This document shows positions 34,195 to 44,671 of a DNA stretch of 64,000 bases, in pieces (position 1 is the stretch's first letter; each line of letters begins with the position of its first letter). This stretch comes from Legionellaceae bacterium (GTDB lineage: Bacteria > Pseudomonadota > Gammaproteobacteria > Legionellales > Legionellaceae). The stretch covers positions 55,143 through 119,142 of the forward strand of contig JARGPP010000021.1 of NCBI GenBank assembly GCA_029210085.1. Direction: 5' to 3'. The position numbers and the translations under genes were made by a program. The notes under the pieces were generated by a model. The model was not told the origin of the DNA. It ran no database searches and saw only the letters and a list, made by a program, of their open reading frames with translations.

Positions 34195-36189
34195 ATGAGT
34201 ACACGATTTCATTTATGTTCTGATTTTTCTCCAAAAGGTGATCAGCCGCGTGCAATTCAAGGCTTGGTTGACGGCTTTCAAGATGGGCTTGCACGTCAAG
34301 TGCTTTTAGGGGTTACGGGCTCAGGTAAAACGTATACGATTGCGCAAGTGATTCAAGCACTCGATAGGCCAACCTTGATAATGGCACCTAATAAGACGCT
34401 TGCAGCACAGTTATATGGAGAGTTTAAAGCATTTTTTCCTGATAATGCGGTTGAATATTTTGTTTCATACTATGATTATTATCAGCCGGAAGCTTATGTG
34501 CCATCATCGGATATGTTTATTGAAAAAGATGCCTCTATCAATGAACATATTGAGCAAATGCGCCTGTCAGCAACTAAGGCCTTATTAGAGCGAGAGGACA
34601 CCATTGTTGTTGCGTCTGTATCTGCAATTTATGGATTAGGAGATCCTGTTGCGTATTTGAAAATGGTTTTGCATTTGTCGTGTGGTGAGAAAATTAATCA
34701 ACGTGATATTTTAAAGCGTTTGGCTGAATTGCAATATACGCGCAATCCAACGACATTATCGCGAGGACAATTTCGTGTCCATGGAGATGTGATTGATATT
34801 TTTTCAGCGGATGCAGAAAAAGAGGCGATACGAGTACAGCTATTTGATGATGAAATAGAGAGTATTGCCCTATTTGATCCACTTACAGGAGAAATCATAA
34901 AGCGTTTGCCTCGGATTACTGTTTTTCCAAAAACGCATTATGCAACACCACGTGAGCGTATGTTACAAGCCATCGATTTAATTAAGCCCGAGTTGCAAGA
35001 GCGTTTAAAAACATTGACGGCTAATAATCAGCTTGTTGAAGCACAGCGTTTAGAGCAGCGTACACGGTTTGATTTAGAAATGATGCAAGAGCTTGGGTAT
35101 TGTAGTGGTGTTGAAAATTACTCCAGGCACTTGTCAGGGCGTGGAGAGGGGGAGGCACCCGCAACACTCTTTGATTACTTACCTGACGATGCATTACTTG
35201 TGCTTGATGAGTCACATGTCACGTTGCCGCAAATAGGTGGCATGTACAAAGGAGATAGGTCACGTAAAGAAACGCTCGTTGAGTATGGTTTTCGTTTGCC
35301 ATCAGCATTGGACAATCGTCCACTTAAGCTCGAAGAGTTTGAAGTGCGCTCGCCACAAACAATCTATGTTTCAGCCACGCCTGGTCCTCGTGAAATGGAT
35401 GTAGCTGATAATGTTGTAGAGCAAGTGGTACGCCCGACGGGATTAGTCGATCCTGAGGTGGAGATTAGGCCCGTAACGAATCAAGTGGATGACTTGCTGT
35501 CTGAAATTCGTATCACGATTCAAGCAGGAGATAGGGTATTAGTGACAACGCTGACAAAACGTATGGCGGAAAATTTGACCGAATACTTGCAAGGATATGG
35601 CATTTTAGTGCGTTATTTGCATGCTGATATAGATACAGTTGAGCGTATGGAGATTATTCGGGATTTGCGATTAGGTGTGTTTGATGTGTTAGTTGGTATT
35701 AATTTGCTTCGTGAAGGTCTAGATATGCCAGAAGTTGCCTTGGTTGCTATTTTAGATGCGGATAAAGAAGGATTCTTGCGCTCAGATAGATCGCTGATTC
35801 AAACGATTGGTCGTGCGGCAAGACACCTTAAGGGGCGCGCTATTTTATATGCAGATAAAATTACAGGCTCAATGCGACGAGCGCTCGATGAAACAGAGCG
35901 TCGGCGTGTAAAGCAGCAGGCTTTTAATCAAGCGCATGGTATTACACCTCAAGGAATAAAAAAAGCAATTACAGATATTCTGGAGCGTGAACAAGTAGAC
36001 GAGGTGATTGAGGCATCCCCCAACGTATCAGATGAACCTATTTTAGTTTCTCAGGAGAGTTTGATGCAGCAAATTCATGCGCTAGAAAAAGCCATGAAAA
36101 AGCATGTAAAAAATTTGGCATTTGAAGAAGCTGCTGTGGTACGAGATCAATTACTTGCACTGAAACAGCAGCTATTGCAGCCGAGATAA
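34195..36189 (+). CDS. uvrB: excinuclease ABC subunit B
   Basis: Damage-verifying helicase-like subunit of nucleotide excision repair. Walker A GVTGSGKT near residue 39-46, the beta-hairpin region [42 protein letters not shown], helicase motifs [26 protein letters not shown] and QTIGRAARH, and a C-terminal UVR domain (about 625-660) that binds UvrC. The ATG at 34195 (MSTRFHL) fits the usual N-terminus better than the upstream ATG at 34183. 664 residues. Confidence 0.97.
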   Translation: MSTRFHLCSDFSPKGDQPRAIQGLVDGFQDGLARQVLLGVTGSGKTYTIAQVIQALDRPTLIMAPNKTLAAQLYGEFKAFFPDNAVEYFVSYYDYYQPEAYVPSSDMFIEKDASINEHIEQMRLSATKALLEREDTIVVASVSAIYGLGDPVAYLKMVLHLSCGEKINQRDILKRLAELQYTRNPTTLSRGQFRVHGDVIDIFSADAEKEAIRVQLFDDEIESIALFDPLTGEIIKRLPRITVFPKTHYATPRERMLQAIDLIKPELQERLKTLTANNQLVEAQRLEQRTRFDLEMMQELGYCSGVENYSRHLSGRGEGEAPATLFDYLPDDALLVLDESHVTLPQIGGMYKGDRSRKETLVEYGFRLPSALDNRPLKLEEFEVRSPQTIYVSATPGPREMDVADNVVEQVVRPTGLVDPEVEIRPVTNQVDDLLSEIRITIQAGDRVLVTTLTKRMAENLTEYLQGYGILVRYLHADIDTVERMEIIRDLRLGVFDVLVGINLLREGLDMPEVALVAILDADKEGFLRSDRSLIQTIGRAARHLKGRAILYADKITGSMRRALDETERRRVKQQAFNQAHGITPQGIKKAITDILEREQVDEVIEASPNVSDEPILVSQESLMQQIHALEKAMKKHVKNLAFEEAAVVRDQLLALKQQLLQPR

Positions 36190-36271
36190 TGGATTTGATT
36201 GAACGGGTGAACTATTTTTTACGTACTTTGCGTTATGCGGGGTATTTACTGATATTCACATCTAATCGGTC

Positions 36272-37018
36272 TTATTTTTTTGCAGTAATGCGTATCGCGA
36301 TTTTATTTTTTGTTTTGATATGATGAAGTAGTTTTATGTGATCATCTTTGAGATATAAAAATAGTTCTTGCCCATAATTTTCTTCAATATAAGTGCGTTG
36401 TATGCTGAGGTTATTTAAAAAATTTTGGACATAGGCAAGAAACTGTGAGCTATCATCTCGAAAAGTGATTGTTTTGAAGTTAGCGCGAATTAATGCTTGC
36501 TCATAAGATGCTTTTGTTTCGCAGACGAGAGGGCCTGTTTGATTGGCTATTTCATCAGGGTATATCCAGTCAGCGATTACAAATAAACCATTTTTTTTAA
36601 GTTGAGTGTAGATTTGCTTAAATAAAGCTGTTTTATGTTTGACGTGATTTAAAACGCCTTTGCTGTAGGCTATATCGAAGCTATCCGCATTAAAGGGCAT
36701 ATCACCATTTTTAAGATAGCATTTAAAGGCAAGCTGAGACGAGATACCTGATGGTGTGTGTTTTTCTGCATAGTCGACCATCCAGCGATAAAGCTCAACA
36801 CCTGAAATATTTGTGTTATATTTTTGAGCCAAATAATAAGCAACGCCTCCCATGCCAAACCCAATATCTAATGCTTGAGTGTTTTCAATATGGATGTCAG
36901 AAAACATATTATCGATAGCAGTTGTTCCACCAAGAGAGATTAGGTGTTTGCCGTAGAGCGCTTCAAATAATGCAATATTTTGCGGCTGATACGGATCTTG
37001 GCTTGAGGTTGATGACAT
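36272..37018 (-). CDS. SAM-dependent methyltransferase
   Basis: A 248-residue class I methyltransferase: ALDIGFGMGGVAYYLAQKYNTNISGVELYRWMVDYAEKH (SAM site), FDIAYSKGVLNHVKHKTALFKQIYTQLKKNGLFVIADWIYPDE. The N-terminal YGKHLISLGGTTAIDNM resembles phosphoethanolamine/phosphobase N-methyltransferases and may point to head-group methylation of lipids, a feature of Legionella, but substrate is not certain. The gene stands alone upstream of an SDR gene on the same strand, 41 bases away. Confidence 0.78.
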   Translation of the reverse strand: MSSTSSQDPYQPQNIALFEALYGKHLISLGGTTAIDNMFSDIHIENTQALDIGFGMGGVAYYLAQKYNTNISGVELYRWMVDYAEKHTPSGISSQLAFKCYLKNGDMPFNADSFDIAYSKGVLNHVKHKTALFKQIYTQLKKNGLFVIADWIYPDEIANQTGPLVCETKASYEQALIRANFKTITFRDDSSQFLAYVQNFLNNLSIQRTYIEENYGQELFLYLKDDHIKLLHHIKTKNKIAIRITAKK

Positions 37019-37059
37019 CTGTCAGGTTGCCTTTTGTGGGGAAGCTCAGTCGATTTTAT

Positions 37060-37848
37060 CTAAAGTGCGAGACTTTGAACAGAGCCCCCATCAACTCTGA
37101 TATTACTGCCTGTAATCCATCGGGCTTCATCAGAGCATAAATAACAAGCAAGAGACGCAACATCTTCTGGTTGCCCTAAGTTTTTTTCTTGTAATACATT
37201 GCGACAATATTGAGCGGCAAAGGCTTCGCGCGAAGTATTTGCGTGTTTTGCTGCTTTATCCCAAGCTGGGGTTAGAATAACACCGGGTGAAATGCTATTA
37301 GAGGTGACGTTAAAGGGTCCTAGCTCGTTGGCAAGGCTTTTAGTAATGGACAATAAAGCAGCTTTGGTCATGGCATAGTGCGACATATGGGTGCCAGGTT
37401 CGATACTTTTTTCAGACGATAAAAATAAAAGGCGACCCCATTGATTTGATTTCATCGAAGGCAGAACATATTTTGTCAGATTAACTCCACCCATAATATT
37501 CAGCTGAAATAAATCATGCCATTCATCAGAGCCGATATTTTCAAATGCATCAACACGGCCAATGAGACCTGCATTATTGACTAAAATATCAACTTGTCCA
37601 AAATGCTGAATGGCTGCTTCGGCAATATATTGCGTGTCAGCTTCAGAGGTTAAATCGCCAGCAATTGAGTATACTTTTCCGGCATATGTCTGGCTGAGGC
37701 TTTGTTTGAATCGTTCTAATTCATTGGGTTGATTGGAGGTAATAGCAACATTGGCTCCACTTTGAACCAGTCTTTTTGCTATAGCTTGACCAATGCCCTG
37801 ATTTGCACCTGTAATTAAAGCTGTTCGTTGGTTGAGCTGGAGGTGCAC
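37060..37848 (-). CDS. short-chain dehydrogenase/reductase
   Basis: A 262-residue classical SDR: TALITGANQGIGQAIA (cofactor TGxxxGxG), NNAGLIG, catalytic Ser in FLSSEKS, and YAMTKAALLSITK (Tyr-x-x-x-Lys). The closing segment DEARWITGSNIRVDGGSV is typical. Substrate unknown. It ends 41 bases before the methyltransferase start, and the virK-like gene lies one base upstream, so the three may be one transcript. Confidence 0.88.
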   Translation of the reverse strand: MHLQLNQRTALITGANQGIGQAIAKRLVQSGANVAITSNQPNELERFKQSLSQTYAGKVYSIAGDLTSEADTQYIAEAAIQHFGQVDILVNNAGLIGRVDAFENIGSDEWHDLFQLNIMGGVNLTKYVLPSMKSNQWGRLLFLSSEKSIEPGTHMSHYAMTKAALLSITKSLANELGPFNVTSNSISPGVILTPAWDKAAKHANTSREAFAAQYCRNVLQEKNLGQPEDVASLACYLCSDEARWITGSNIRVDGGSVQSLAL

Positions 37849-38259
37849 TCAATTAAACACTCTAACTGCTGTGTGCAATGAGCAGACAGCATCGGATTCA
37901 TGAACCGTTGTTTGTCCACCAGTTAGCATAATGCTTTTAAACTGAAAGTGCAGTTCATCTGCATCTGTAAGTTTATAGGTGACGTTTTCAATATCAACAC
38001 CCGTATGCTCATGCGCTGATATGTCCGTGATATAAGGAATATCAGCAAATTCTAAATAAGTTTTATGTAAAGCAATATCATGTGGCACCGTATAGATGAC
38101 AAGGTCGTTTATTTTAGGTGTACAAGCATTAAAATCGATTGTGAGTTTAATATTATTCCCATTCAGAATGCTGTTTCGAATGTCATTGAATGTATTAAGC
38201 TCTCCTGCGTAAGCTTTAGAAAAGCATACTAATAATAATCCGAGCAATATATTTTTCAT
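37849..38259 (-). CDS. VirK-family periplasmic protein
   Basis: A 136-residue protein with a signal peptide (MKNILLGLLLVCFSKAYAG) and a beta-rich body: LNTFNDIRNSILNGNNIKLTIDFNACTPK, ENVTYKLTDADELHFQFKSIML. This layout, including the IDFNxC segment and two later Cys/His-containing strands, resembles the VirK family (PF06903), named from Agrobacterium and found in Legionella. Function is unknown. It directly precedes the SDR gene with no gap. Confidence 0.65.
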   Translation of the reverse strand: MKNILLGLLLVCFSKAYAGELNTFNDIRNSILNGNNIKLTIDFNACTPKINDLVIYTVPHDIALHKTYLEFADIPYITDISAHEHTGVDIENVTYKLTDADELHFQFKSIMLTGGQTTVHESDAVCSLHTAVRVFN

Positions 38260-38281
38260 AAACTAGCCTCTATTGAATGAT

Positions 38282-39160
38282 TTACAGCCAATATACAAAG
38301 ATAAATAAGAATAACCATACTACATCGACAAAGTGCCAATACCAAGCGACTGCTTCAAAGCCAAAATGACGCTCAGGTGTAAAGTGTCCATAAAGCGTGC
38401 GAACAAGGATTGCTATAAGCATGATGGTACCAATGGTCACGTGTAGGCCATGAAATCCAGTGAGCATAAAAAAGGTTGTACCATAAATACCAGCATCAAG
38501 GGTTAAGTTCATTTCGGTATAAGCTTCGTGATATTCATAGGCTTGTAAGCTTAAGAATAAAAGACCAAGAGCAACTGTGATTGCGAGTCCAATGTGGAGT
38601 TGACGGCGTTTATTGAGCTTAAGAGCCCAGTGCGCCCATGTAATCGTAGCACCTGATGTGAGTAAGATAAGGGTGTTAATGGCGGCAAGGCCCCAAGCGC
38701 CCATAGCCTCATATGCACCGGCAAAGGTTTGGTTATCTGGGTTTTTTAAGAGTGGCCAGCTTAGCTTAAAATCGGGCCACAGGGTGATATGCGATATTGG
38801 ATGTAGCGATAGTTCGCCACCCAGCATAGGCAGAGTCCAATAACGTGAGAAAAATAAGGCGCCAAAAAAAGCCGCAAAAAAGCAGACTTCAGAGAAGATA
38901 AACCAACACATACCCCAGCGAAAGGATCGATCCACGCGTAAGTCATAGAGCTCTTGTTGATTTTCATAAATGACCTGACCAAACCAGCCAAAGAGCATAA
39001 ACGTTAAGAGCACCAACCCAAGCGCAAAGACATAAGGCCCATACCAATCATCATGTAGCCATGAAGCAGCACCTACAAGGGTTGTTGTAAGGGCTGTTGA
39101 GGCAACCAAAGGCCAGTGGCTTGGTTTTGGAATGTAGTAGGTGCTGTGGTGTGCTCCCAT
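38282..39160 (-). CDS. ctaE: cytochrome c oxidase subunit III
   Basis: Seven-helix subunit of the aa3/caa3 haem-copper oxidase. 292 residues. Typical pieces: WPLVASTALTTTLVGAASWLH, FRWGMCWFIFSEVCFFAAFFGALFFSRY (Glu conserved in the lipid/proton region), TGFHGLHVTIGTIMLI and FGFEAVAWYWHFVDVVWLFLFIFVYW at the end. Last gene of the oxidase operon. Confidence 0.96.
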   Translation of the reverse strand: MGAHHSTYYIPKPSHWPLVASTALTTTLVGAASWLHDDWYGPYVFALGLVLLTFMLFGWFGQVIYENQQELYDLRVDRSFRWGMCWFIFSEVCFFAAFFGALFFSRYWTLPMLGGELSLHPISHITLWPDFKLSWPLLKNPDNQTFAGAYEAMGAWGLAAINTLILLTSGATITWAHWALKLNKRRQLHIGLAITVALGLLFLSLQAYEYHEAYTEMNLTLDAGIYGTTFFMLTGFHGLHVTIGTIMLIAILVRTLYGHFTPERHFGFEAVAWYWHFVDVVWLFLFIFVYWL

Positions 39161-39172
39161 GATATATATCTC

Positions 39173-39706
39173 CTAATTTGCAACGCGTCCGGTTACATCA
39201 AATAACGTGTAAGCGAGTGTAATGGTTTTTATTTGGGGAGGAAGGTCTGTATCCAAATGAAACAAAAGAGGCATATCCATGCCTTCATGGCCCTCTAATG
39301 TTTGCTGCGCAAAGCAAAAACACTCAGTTTTTTTGAGGTACTTTGCGGCAATGCCGGGAGTCACGCTTGGAATCGCTTGCACTGTCATACGATGCTTTGT
39401 TTTGTTTTCAGCATAAAAAGCGAGGCGTGCAATCTCTCCCGGGTGTACTTTGAGCTTTGACGTTTTAGGGTAAAAATCCCAAGGAATGCCAGAATTATTA
39501 GTTGCAATAAATTCCACGAATACCTCGCGATTTTTCACAATTGTCGCTTTGGATGGGTCATAAGCGACAGCTTTAGGGTTGGTTTTTCCATTAATGCCGA
39601 GGTTTTTACAAAGGCTGTTATAAATGGGAACCAACAGAAAGCCAAAGCCAAACATACCCACAGCTAAGCCTGTTAAGAGCCATGAGAGCCGTACTTTTTT
39701 CTTCAT
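39173..39706 (-). CDS. ctaG: cytochrome c oxidase assembly protein CtaG/Cox11
   Basis: Membrane-anchored copper chaperone that delivers copper to the CuB site of subunit I. 177 residues with one N-terminal helix (LLTGLAVGMFGFGFLLVPIYNSLC) and the conserved Cu-binding motif ECFCFAQQTL (Cys-Phe-Cys-Phe). It sits between ctaD and ctaE, the usual place. Confidence 0.95.
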   Translation of the reverse strand: MKKKVRLSWLLTGLAVGMFGFGFLLVPIYNSLCKNLGINGKTNPKAVAYDPSKATIVKNREVFVEFIATNNSGIPWDFYPKTSKLKVHPGEIARLAFYAENKTKHRMTVQAIPSVTPGIAAKYLKKTECFCFAQQTLEGHEGMDMPLLFHLDTDLPPQIKTITLAYTLFDVTGRVAN

Positions 39707-39721
39707 CAGAGTGTCACCTTA

Positions 39722-41341
39722 TTATTTAATCTCAGGTGGCGTAGTAAAGCTGTGATAAGGTGGGGGGGACGACAAAGTCCACTCAAGGCTTGTACCACCT
39801 TCCCAAACTTGTCCATCTACTTTTTTACCCGCTCTGATGGTGTGAATGACGTTATACAAAAATAAGAGTTGTGATAAACCAAACATAAAGGCTCCAATAG
39901 ATACCACAACATTAAAATTAGTAAACTGTAATGCGTAATCAGGAATACGACGCGGCATACCTGCAAGTCCTAGGAAGTGCATAGGGAAAAAAGCAATGTT
40001 AACGGATATGACGGATAGCCAGAAATGCCAACGGCCTATGCATTCATTATACATGCGTCCACACCACTTAGGTAACCAGTAATAGGTGCCAGAGAAGAGC
40101 GCAAAAATGACACCAGGCACTAATACATAATGAAAGTGTCCGACGACAAAGTAAGTATCTTGATATTGGTAATCGGCAGGTACGAGTGCAAGCATAATTC
40201 CGGTAAAGCCACCAATGGTAAATAAAAATACAAAAGCGACAGCAAATAGCATTGGGGTTTCAAATGTCATTGCACCTCTAAACATGGTGCTGACCCAGTT
40301 GAACACTTTGACACCTGTAGGGACAGCAATCAGCATGGTCGCGTACATAAAAAACAACTCGGCACCCAAAGGAATACCTGTTGTAAACATATGGTGAGCC
40401 CACACAATGAACGATAATACAGCAATGCTAACCGTTGCATACACCATAAAATGATAGCCGAATAAAGGCTTACGACTAAACGTTGGAATAACTTCTGAGA
40501 TAACACCAAAGGCCGGTAAAACCAAAACATAAACTTCAGGATGTCCAAAAAACCAGAAGATGTGTTGAAATAGAATTGGATCGCCACCACCTGCAGCTTC
40601 AAAAAAGCTGGTACCAAAGTGTCTATCAGCAAGCATCATTGTCACTGCGCCTGCGAGTACGGGCATAATTGCAATGAGTAAGAATGCGGTAATAAGCCAA
40701 GTCCAGACAAACATTGGCATTTTCATGAGTGTCATCCCAGGAGCGCGCATATTCAAAATAGTGGCAATAATATTAATAGAGCCCATGATAGATGAAACAC
40801 CGAGCATATGGACCGCAAAAATCATGAAGTCTGTACTGGGTGGTGCGTAGCGGGTTGAGAGCGGGGCATACATGGTCCAGCCAAAGTTAGGCCCACCTCC
40901 AGCATGAAAAAGCGTTGATAAGAGCAACGTAAATGCAAAAGGTAAAATCCAAAAGCTCCAATTGTTAAGCCTTGGGAGTGCCATGTCAGGCGCTCCAATC
41001 ATGATGGGGATTTGCCAGTTAGCCATGCCAACAAAAGCGGGCATGACGACTCCAAAGAGCATCACAAGGCCGTGCATGGTAGTCATTTGGTTGAAAAAAT
41101 TAGGGTCAACTAAGCGGTGCCCGGGTTGAAACAACTCCACGCGAATCAGTAGTGCCATAGCACCTGCAAGAAAGAAGCTAAGCATGGCAATCCAAAGATA
41201 AAGTGTGCCTATATCTTTGTGGTTGGTGGTAAAAACCCAACGTTTGATAAAGCCAAAAACACCACGTTTTTGGTCTGGGCCATGGTCATCATGATCATGG
41301 TGGGCATTGTGAATGGATTCAGGTGCTGTACTGTGACTCAT
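39722..41341 (-). CDS. ctaD: cytochrome c oxidase subunit I
   Basis: Catalytic haem-copper subunit that reduces oxygen and pumps protons. 539 residues, 12 predicted helices. Landmarks: MTTMHGLVMLFGVVMPAFVGMANW (low-spin haem His), the active-site HPEVYVLVLPAFG with the His-Tyr pair, the CuB His-His in WAHHMFTTG, and VGHFHYVLVPG (haem a3/a ligands). Its ATG overlaps the ctaC stop by one base. Confidence 0.97.
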   Translation of the reverse strand: MSHSTAPESIHNAHHDHDDHGPDQKRGVFGFIKRWVFTTNHKDIGTLYLWIAMLSFFLAGAMALLIRVELFQPGHRLVDPNFFNQMTTMHGLVMLFGVVMPAFVGMANWQIPIMIGAPDMALPRLNNWSFWILPFAFTLLLSTLFHAGGGPNFGWTMYAPLSTRYAPPSTDFMIFAVHMLGVSSIMGSINIIATILNMRAPGMTLMKMPMFVWTWLITAFLLIAIMPVLAGAVTMMLADRHFGTSFFEAAGGGDPILFQHIFWFFGHPEVYVLVLPAFGVISEVIPTFSRKPLFGYHFMVYATVSIAVLSFIVWAHHMFTTGIPLGAELFFMYATMLIAVPTGVKVFNWVSTMFRGAMTFETPMLFAVAFVFLFTIGGFTGIMLALVPADYQYQDTYFVVGHFHYVLVPGVIFALFSGTYYWLPKWCGRMYNECIGRWHFWLSVISVNIAFFPMHFLGLAGMPRRIPDYALQFTNFNVVVSIGAFMFGLSQLLFLYNVIHTIRAGKKVDGQVWEGGTSLEWTLSSPPPYHSFTTPPEIK

Positions 41342-42564
41342 TATTTTAAACCTCCGGCATGTGCTTGTTTTACCCTGACGACAGGTTGTTCAAGTTCTTG
41401 ACGAACCTTAGCAACGTCAGCGGGCTGCACGTCTTCATCTGTATTATTACCCCAGGCATTACGCTCATAGGTGACAATGGCTGCAATATCTTCATCTGTT
41501 AATTGCATACGATAGGGTTGCATAGCCGAACCAGGGACACCATTTAATATGATATCAATATGTCTTGATATGGGATGTCCAACAGCAACAGAGCTGCCCT
41601 TAAGTGCTGGATAAAGGGGAGGGATACCCGTACCATCTGGCTGATGACAGGCGCTACAAACAATGTCGTACTTTTTCTTGCCTTCCGTCATAAGCGCTTT
41701 TCGAGTTAAGACGGGTTTGGATTCTAGATAGTTAAGGTGCGTGTGTGTAGAGGGTAAAGTACCTTCTGATTGTGTTTTTACCCATTTATCAAAATCAGCA
41801 TCAGTTACAGCATGAACTTCGATAGGCATAAACGCATGATTGACGCCACATAGTTCAGCACACTGGCCACGGTAGATGCCTGGCTTTTCAATACGTGCCC
41901 ATGCTTCGTGCATGAATCCTGGGATAGCATCACGTTTAATGCCGAGCTCAGGAACCCACCATGAATGAATGACATCGTTTGAGGTTACCAAAAAGCGTAT
42001 TTTTTTGTTTACAGGAACGACGAGGGGTTTATCAACTTCAAGTAAATACCAAGGATTTTTAGCTTCTTTATTTTGAATTTGAGCATAAGGCGTTGATAAA
42101 ACACTAAAGTAGCTGATGCCTTGGTCGAGATATTGATACTGCCATTTCCATTGATACCCGACCACTTTGATGGTTACATCAGCATTTGAGCTATCTTCAA
42201 GGTTGATAAGAATGCGTGTTGCCGGGATGGCGAGTCCTACTAGAATAATAAAAGGAATAATCGACCAAATAATTTCAAGGCGTGTATTGTCATGAAAGGA
42301 AGCAGGCGCGTGCCCTCGAGATTTTCGATGATGAATCAAAGAATAAATCATGATGCCAAAAACAACGATGCCAATGCCTGCACAAACCCACATGGCAATC
42401 ATATGCAGCGAATAGATGTCTTTACTAATCGGTGTGACCCCTTGATGCATATTTAATTGCCAATGGTTAGGGGGTGCGGTTTCGGCAGCACAAATAAGCC
42501 CTGAATATAGGGTCAGTAAACAGCTGACAATTAATGATTTAATGGCGTTTAATCGCTTTAACAT
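41341..42564 (-). CDS. ctaC: cytochrome c oxidase subunit II with fused cytochrome c (caa3 type)
   Basis: A 407-residue subunit II. A signal peptide and two membrane helices (about 45-75 and 90-115) precede the CuA domain with DVIHSWWVPELGIKRDAIPG and the CuA ligands in CAELCGVNHAFM. A class I cytochrome c domain is fused at the C-terminus, with haem motif CSACH near residue 300 and a Met ligand region GSAMQPYRMQLTDEDI. This makes the enzyme caa3-like. First of the ctaC-ctaD-ctaG-ctaE run. Confidence 0.95.
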   Translation of the reverse strand: MLKRLNAIKSLIVSCLLTLYSGLICAAETAPPNHWQLNMHQGVTPISKDIYSLHMIAMWVCAGIGIVVFGIMIYSLIHHRKSRGHAPASFHDNTRLEIIWSIIPFIILVGLAIPATRILINLEDSSNADVTIKVVGYQWKWQYQYLDQGISYFSVLSTPYAQIQNKEAKNPWYLLEVDKPLVVPVNKKIRFLVTSNDVIHSWWVPELGIKRDAIPGFMHEAWARIEKPGIYRGQCAELCGVNHAFMPIEVHAVTDADFDKWVKTQSEGTLPSTHTHLNYLESKPVLTRKALMTEGKKKYDIVCSACHQPDGTGIPPLYPALKGSSVAVGHPISRHIDIILNGVPGSAMQPYRMQLTDEDIAAIVTYERNAWGNNTDEDVQPADVAKVRQELEQPVVRVKQAHAGGLK

Positions 42565-42616
42565 CCTCGTTCCTTAGTTTATCTTAATCTTATTTTCTAT
42601 ATGGCATCGTATTGCG

Positions 42617-44131
42617 TTACCACAGGCTGTAATTTCCTTTAGGGTCAGACTCAGCAATCATATATTTAATAGCTTCTATAATGTCACGAGTCGTACACTG
42701 GCTGCATGCTCCTTTAGGGTGATGTTCCCCATCAATCGTATATTGCACAAGCACATCCATGTTTTTGGTAATGAGCGGCTTCCAGGCAGCTTTGTCGCCG
42801 ATTTTTGGCGCCCCTAAGTGGCCATTATTATGACATGCACTACACTTCTCTTCATAAATTATTTTACCCGATTTAGGTTGTGTTTCGAGTTTCTGAGCTT
42901 CAATATCTAGCCACTGTGAGCGTGATAACGATTCGTTTAGAATATAATCAACGGCCGATATAATATCGTTTTCAGAGCAGGTAACACAAGCACCTTTAGG
43001 CGGCATGCTGTTGTAGCCGTCAATCACATTTTTATAAAGTGTTTTTAACCCGTTATCTTTGAGTCGCATGGTCCAGTTTGAACCATTACCAATGCGAGGC
43101 GCAGTCATCTCCCCATTTTGATGGCAGATGGTGCATGCATGCAAATAAACCTGTCTACCTCGAGCAAGGCTTGGTGGGTCATTAGAAGGTGTTAGACCTA
43201 GAGGCTCTTCACTCACAACGGTTTTGATGTAAGTTGCAATGGCAAGGTGGTCTTCAGGCGTTAGGTAGCGCAAACTATTGTGGTTCACTTCTGCCATAGG
43301 GCCTGCAACAGGACCCGCATGATTAATGAGTTCATTTTTAGCAAATACATCGATGACTTCTTGGTGTGTTGCTGATTCAAGACCATACTTTGTGATGTTT
43401 GGTGCCCAGTACCCATCAATAAATGTGCCGGTGAGATAATATTTGTTTTTAGGTGCGCCGAGCGGATTTAAAGGGGTGTGACACATGCTACAATGCCCAA
43501 GGCTATCAACGATGTATTGACCGCGGTTCCATTCATCTGATTGCGCTGGGTTTGCTTTATAGGGTTCACTGGGATAGAAAAAGAGTAAATTCCAACCGAA
43601 AAGAGAATAACGTGCGCCAGGTACATTAAATGGAAATGGAAGCGGTGTGTTTTGACGTTCAACAGCAGGAACACTCATGAAGTAAGCGTATAAATCGCGA
43701 GCATCTTCGTCAGTGGTATTTGCAAAATAAAGATAAGGAAAAACAGGGAAATAAGGCTGTCCTTTGGGGTTTTTCCCTTCTTTGAGTGCACGAATGAAAT
43801 CGGCCTCAGTCCACTCACCAATACCTGTTTTATTATCAGGCGTAATGTTAGGGCTATAAAAGGTACCAAAGGGGGTGGCAATGGATAAGCCTCCTGCAAA
43901 AGCTTTGCCACCTTCAGCCACATTGGTATGACATGCCATACAGTCACCCATTTTTGCGAGGTACTCCCCACGCTTAATTTGAGCAGCTTTTTCTCCTTGC
44001 GCAGGTTTGGTTTCGGGGTAATCAGCGTAATATCCACCATTAAGCTTGAGCGCATCTGCATGCAGTGGCATTTGGCATGTGAGGATTACAATGAAGGCCA
44101 ATATTAATTTATTTTTATAAAAAGAGCTCAC
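42617..44131 (-). CDS. four-haem c-type cytochrome
   Basis: A 504-residue exported protein (signal MSSFYKNKLILAFIVILTCQMPLHA) with four CxxCH motifs: CMACH, CSMCH, CTICH and CSACH. The first half resembles the di-haem cytochrome subunit of membrane alcohol/gluconate dehydrogenases. The second half is two cytochrome c5-like domains, each ending in the disulfide motif (MPPKGACVTCSEND; HHPKGACSQCTTRD). It likely feeds electrons to the oxidase encoded next. Placed 52 bases before ctaC. No dehydrogenase subunit for it is in the window. Confidence 0.9.
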   Translation of the reverse strand: MSSFYKNKLILAFIVILTCQMPLHADALKLNGGYYADYPETKPAQGEKAAQIKRGEYLAKMGDCMACHTNVAEGGKAFAGGLSIATPFGTFYSPNITPDNKTGIGEWTEADFIRALKEGKNPKGQPYFPVFPYLYFANTTDEDARDLYAYFMSVPAVERQNTPLPFPFNVPGARYSLFGWNLLFFYPSEPYKANPAQSDEWNRGQYIVDSLGHCSMCHTPLNPLGAPKNKYYLTGTFIDGYWAPNITKYGLESATHQEVIDVFAKNELINHAGPVAGPMAEVNHNSLRYLTPEDHLAIATYIKTVVSEEPLGLTPSNDPPSLARGRQVYLHACTICHQNGEMTAPRIGNGSNWTMRLKDNGLKTLYKNVIDGYNSMPPKGACVTCSENDIISAVDYILNESLSRSQWLDIEAQKLETQPKSGKIIYEEKCSACHNNGHLGAPKIGDKAAWKPLITKNMDVLVQYTIDGEHHPKGACSQCTTRDIIEAIKYMIAESDPKGNYSLW

Positions 44132-44151
44132 GCTCCCTCCTGTTATCTTTT

Positions 44152-44538
44152 TTATTTTAAGTCAGTGTTTACAAAAACATCATCGCCATCTATGCGCACT
44201 GGATAAACGTTTAATGGTTTGGGGCAAGAAGCTTTTGCGAGCAAAGGTCCAACAATAGGTGGCCAGGGTGACCAAGATACGACGGCACCTGTATCAAGAT
44301 CAAATGTGCTTTTATGAAAAGGACAAACCAATTCACACTGTTGGGTAATGGTTGCTTTCTTCAACGGCAGTTTTAAGTGGGGACACTGTGCTTGCACTGC
44401 ATGAGGCTTACCTTCGTGCCAAATGAACAACAATTTGTGTTGATTAAGCGTTAGTGTGGTGCGTCCTGCATCTTGAAGGGTTTTTAAAGCAATTGCCTTT
44501 TCCCATGCCATCGCATGTGTCCTTAGATTTTTTATCAC
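44152..44538 (-). CDS. Rieske [2Fe-2S] protein
   Basis: A 128-residue soluble Rieske protein with cluster ligands in CPHL (CxH) and CPFH (CxxH), near residues 61-63 and 80-83. No membrane anchor or signal peptide is seen, so it is probably cytoplasmic, like small Rieske ferredoxins or nitrite-reductase small subunits. It leads the oxidase operon, 20 bases before the cytochrome gene. Its partner is not evident. Confidence 0.88.
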   Translation of the reverse strand: MIKNLRTHAMAWEKAIALKTLQDAGRTTLTLNQHKLLFIWHEGKPHAVQAQCPHLKLPLKKATITQQCELVCPFHKSTFDLDTGAVVSWSPWPPIVGPLLAKASCPKPLNVYPVRIDGDDVFVNTDLK

Positions 44539-44671
44539 AAATAATATTCGCGATCATAACAGTGCTGTGATGTTTCTGCTAGAGGGTTTTAAGAGTTTTG
44601 CTTGGCTTTGCTTGCTTCCCGGGATAACTTGCTCTATGTTAGAAGAATCTATGTTTGGGGAAGAATCAATC

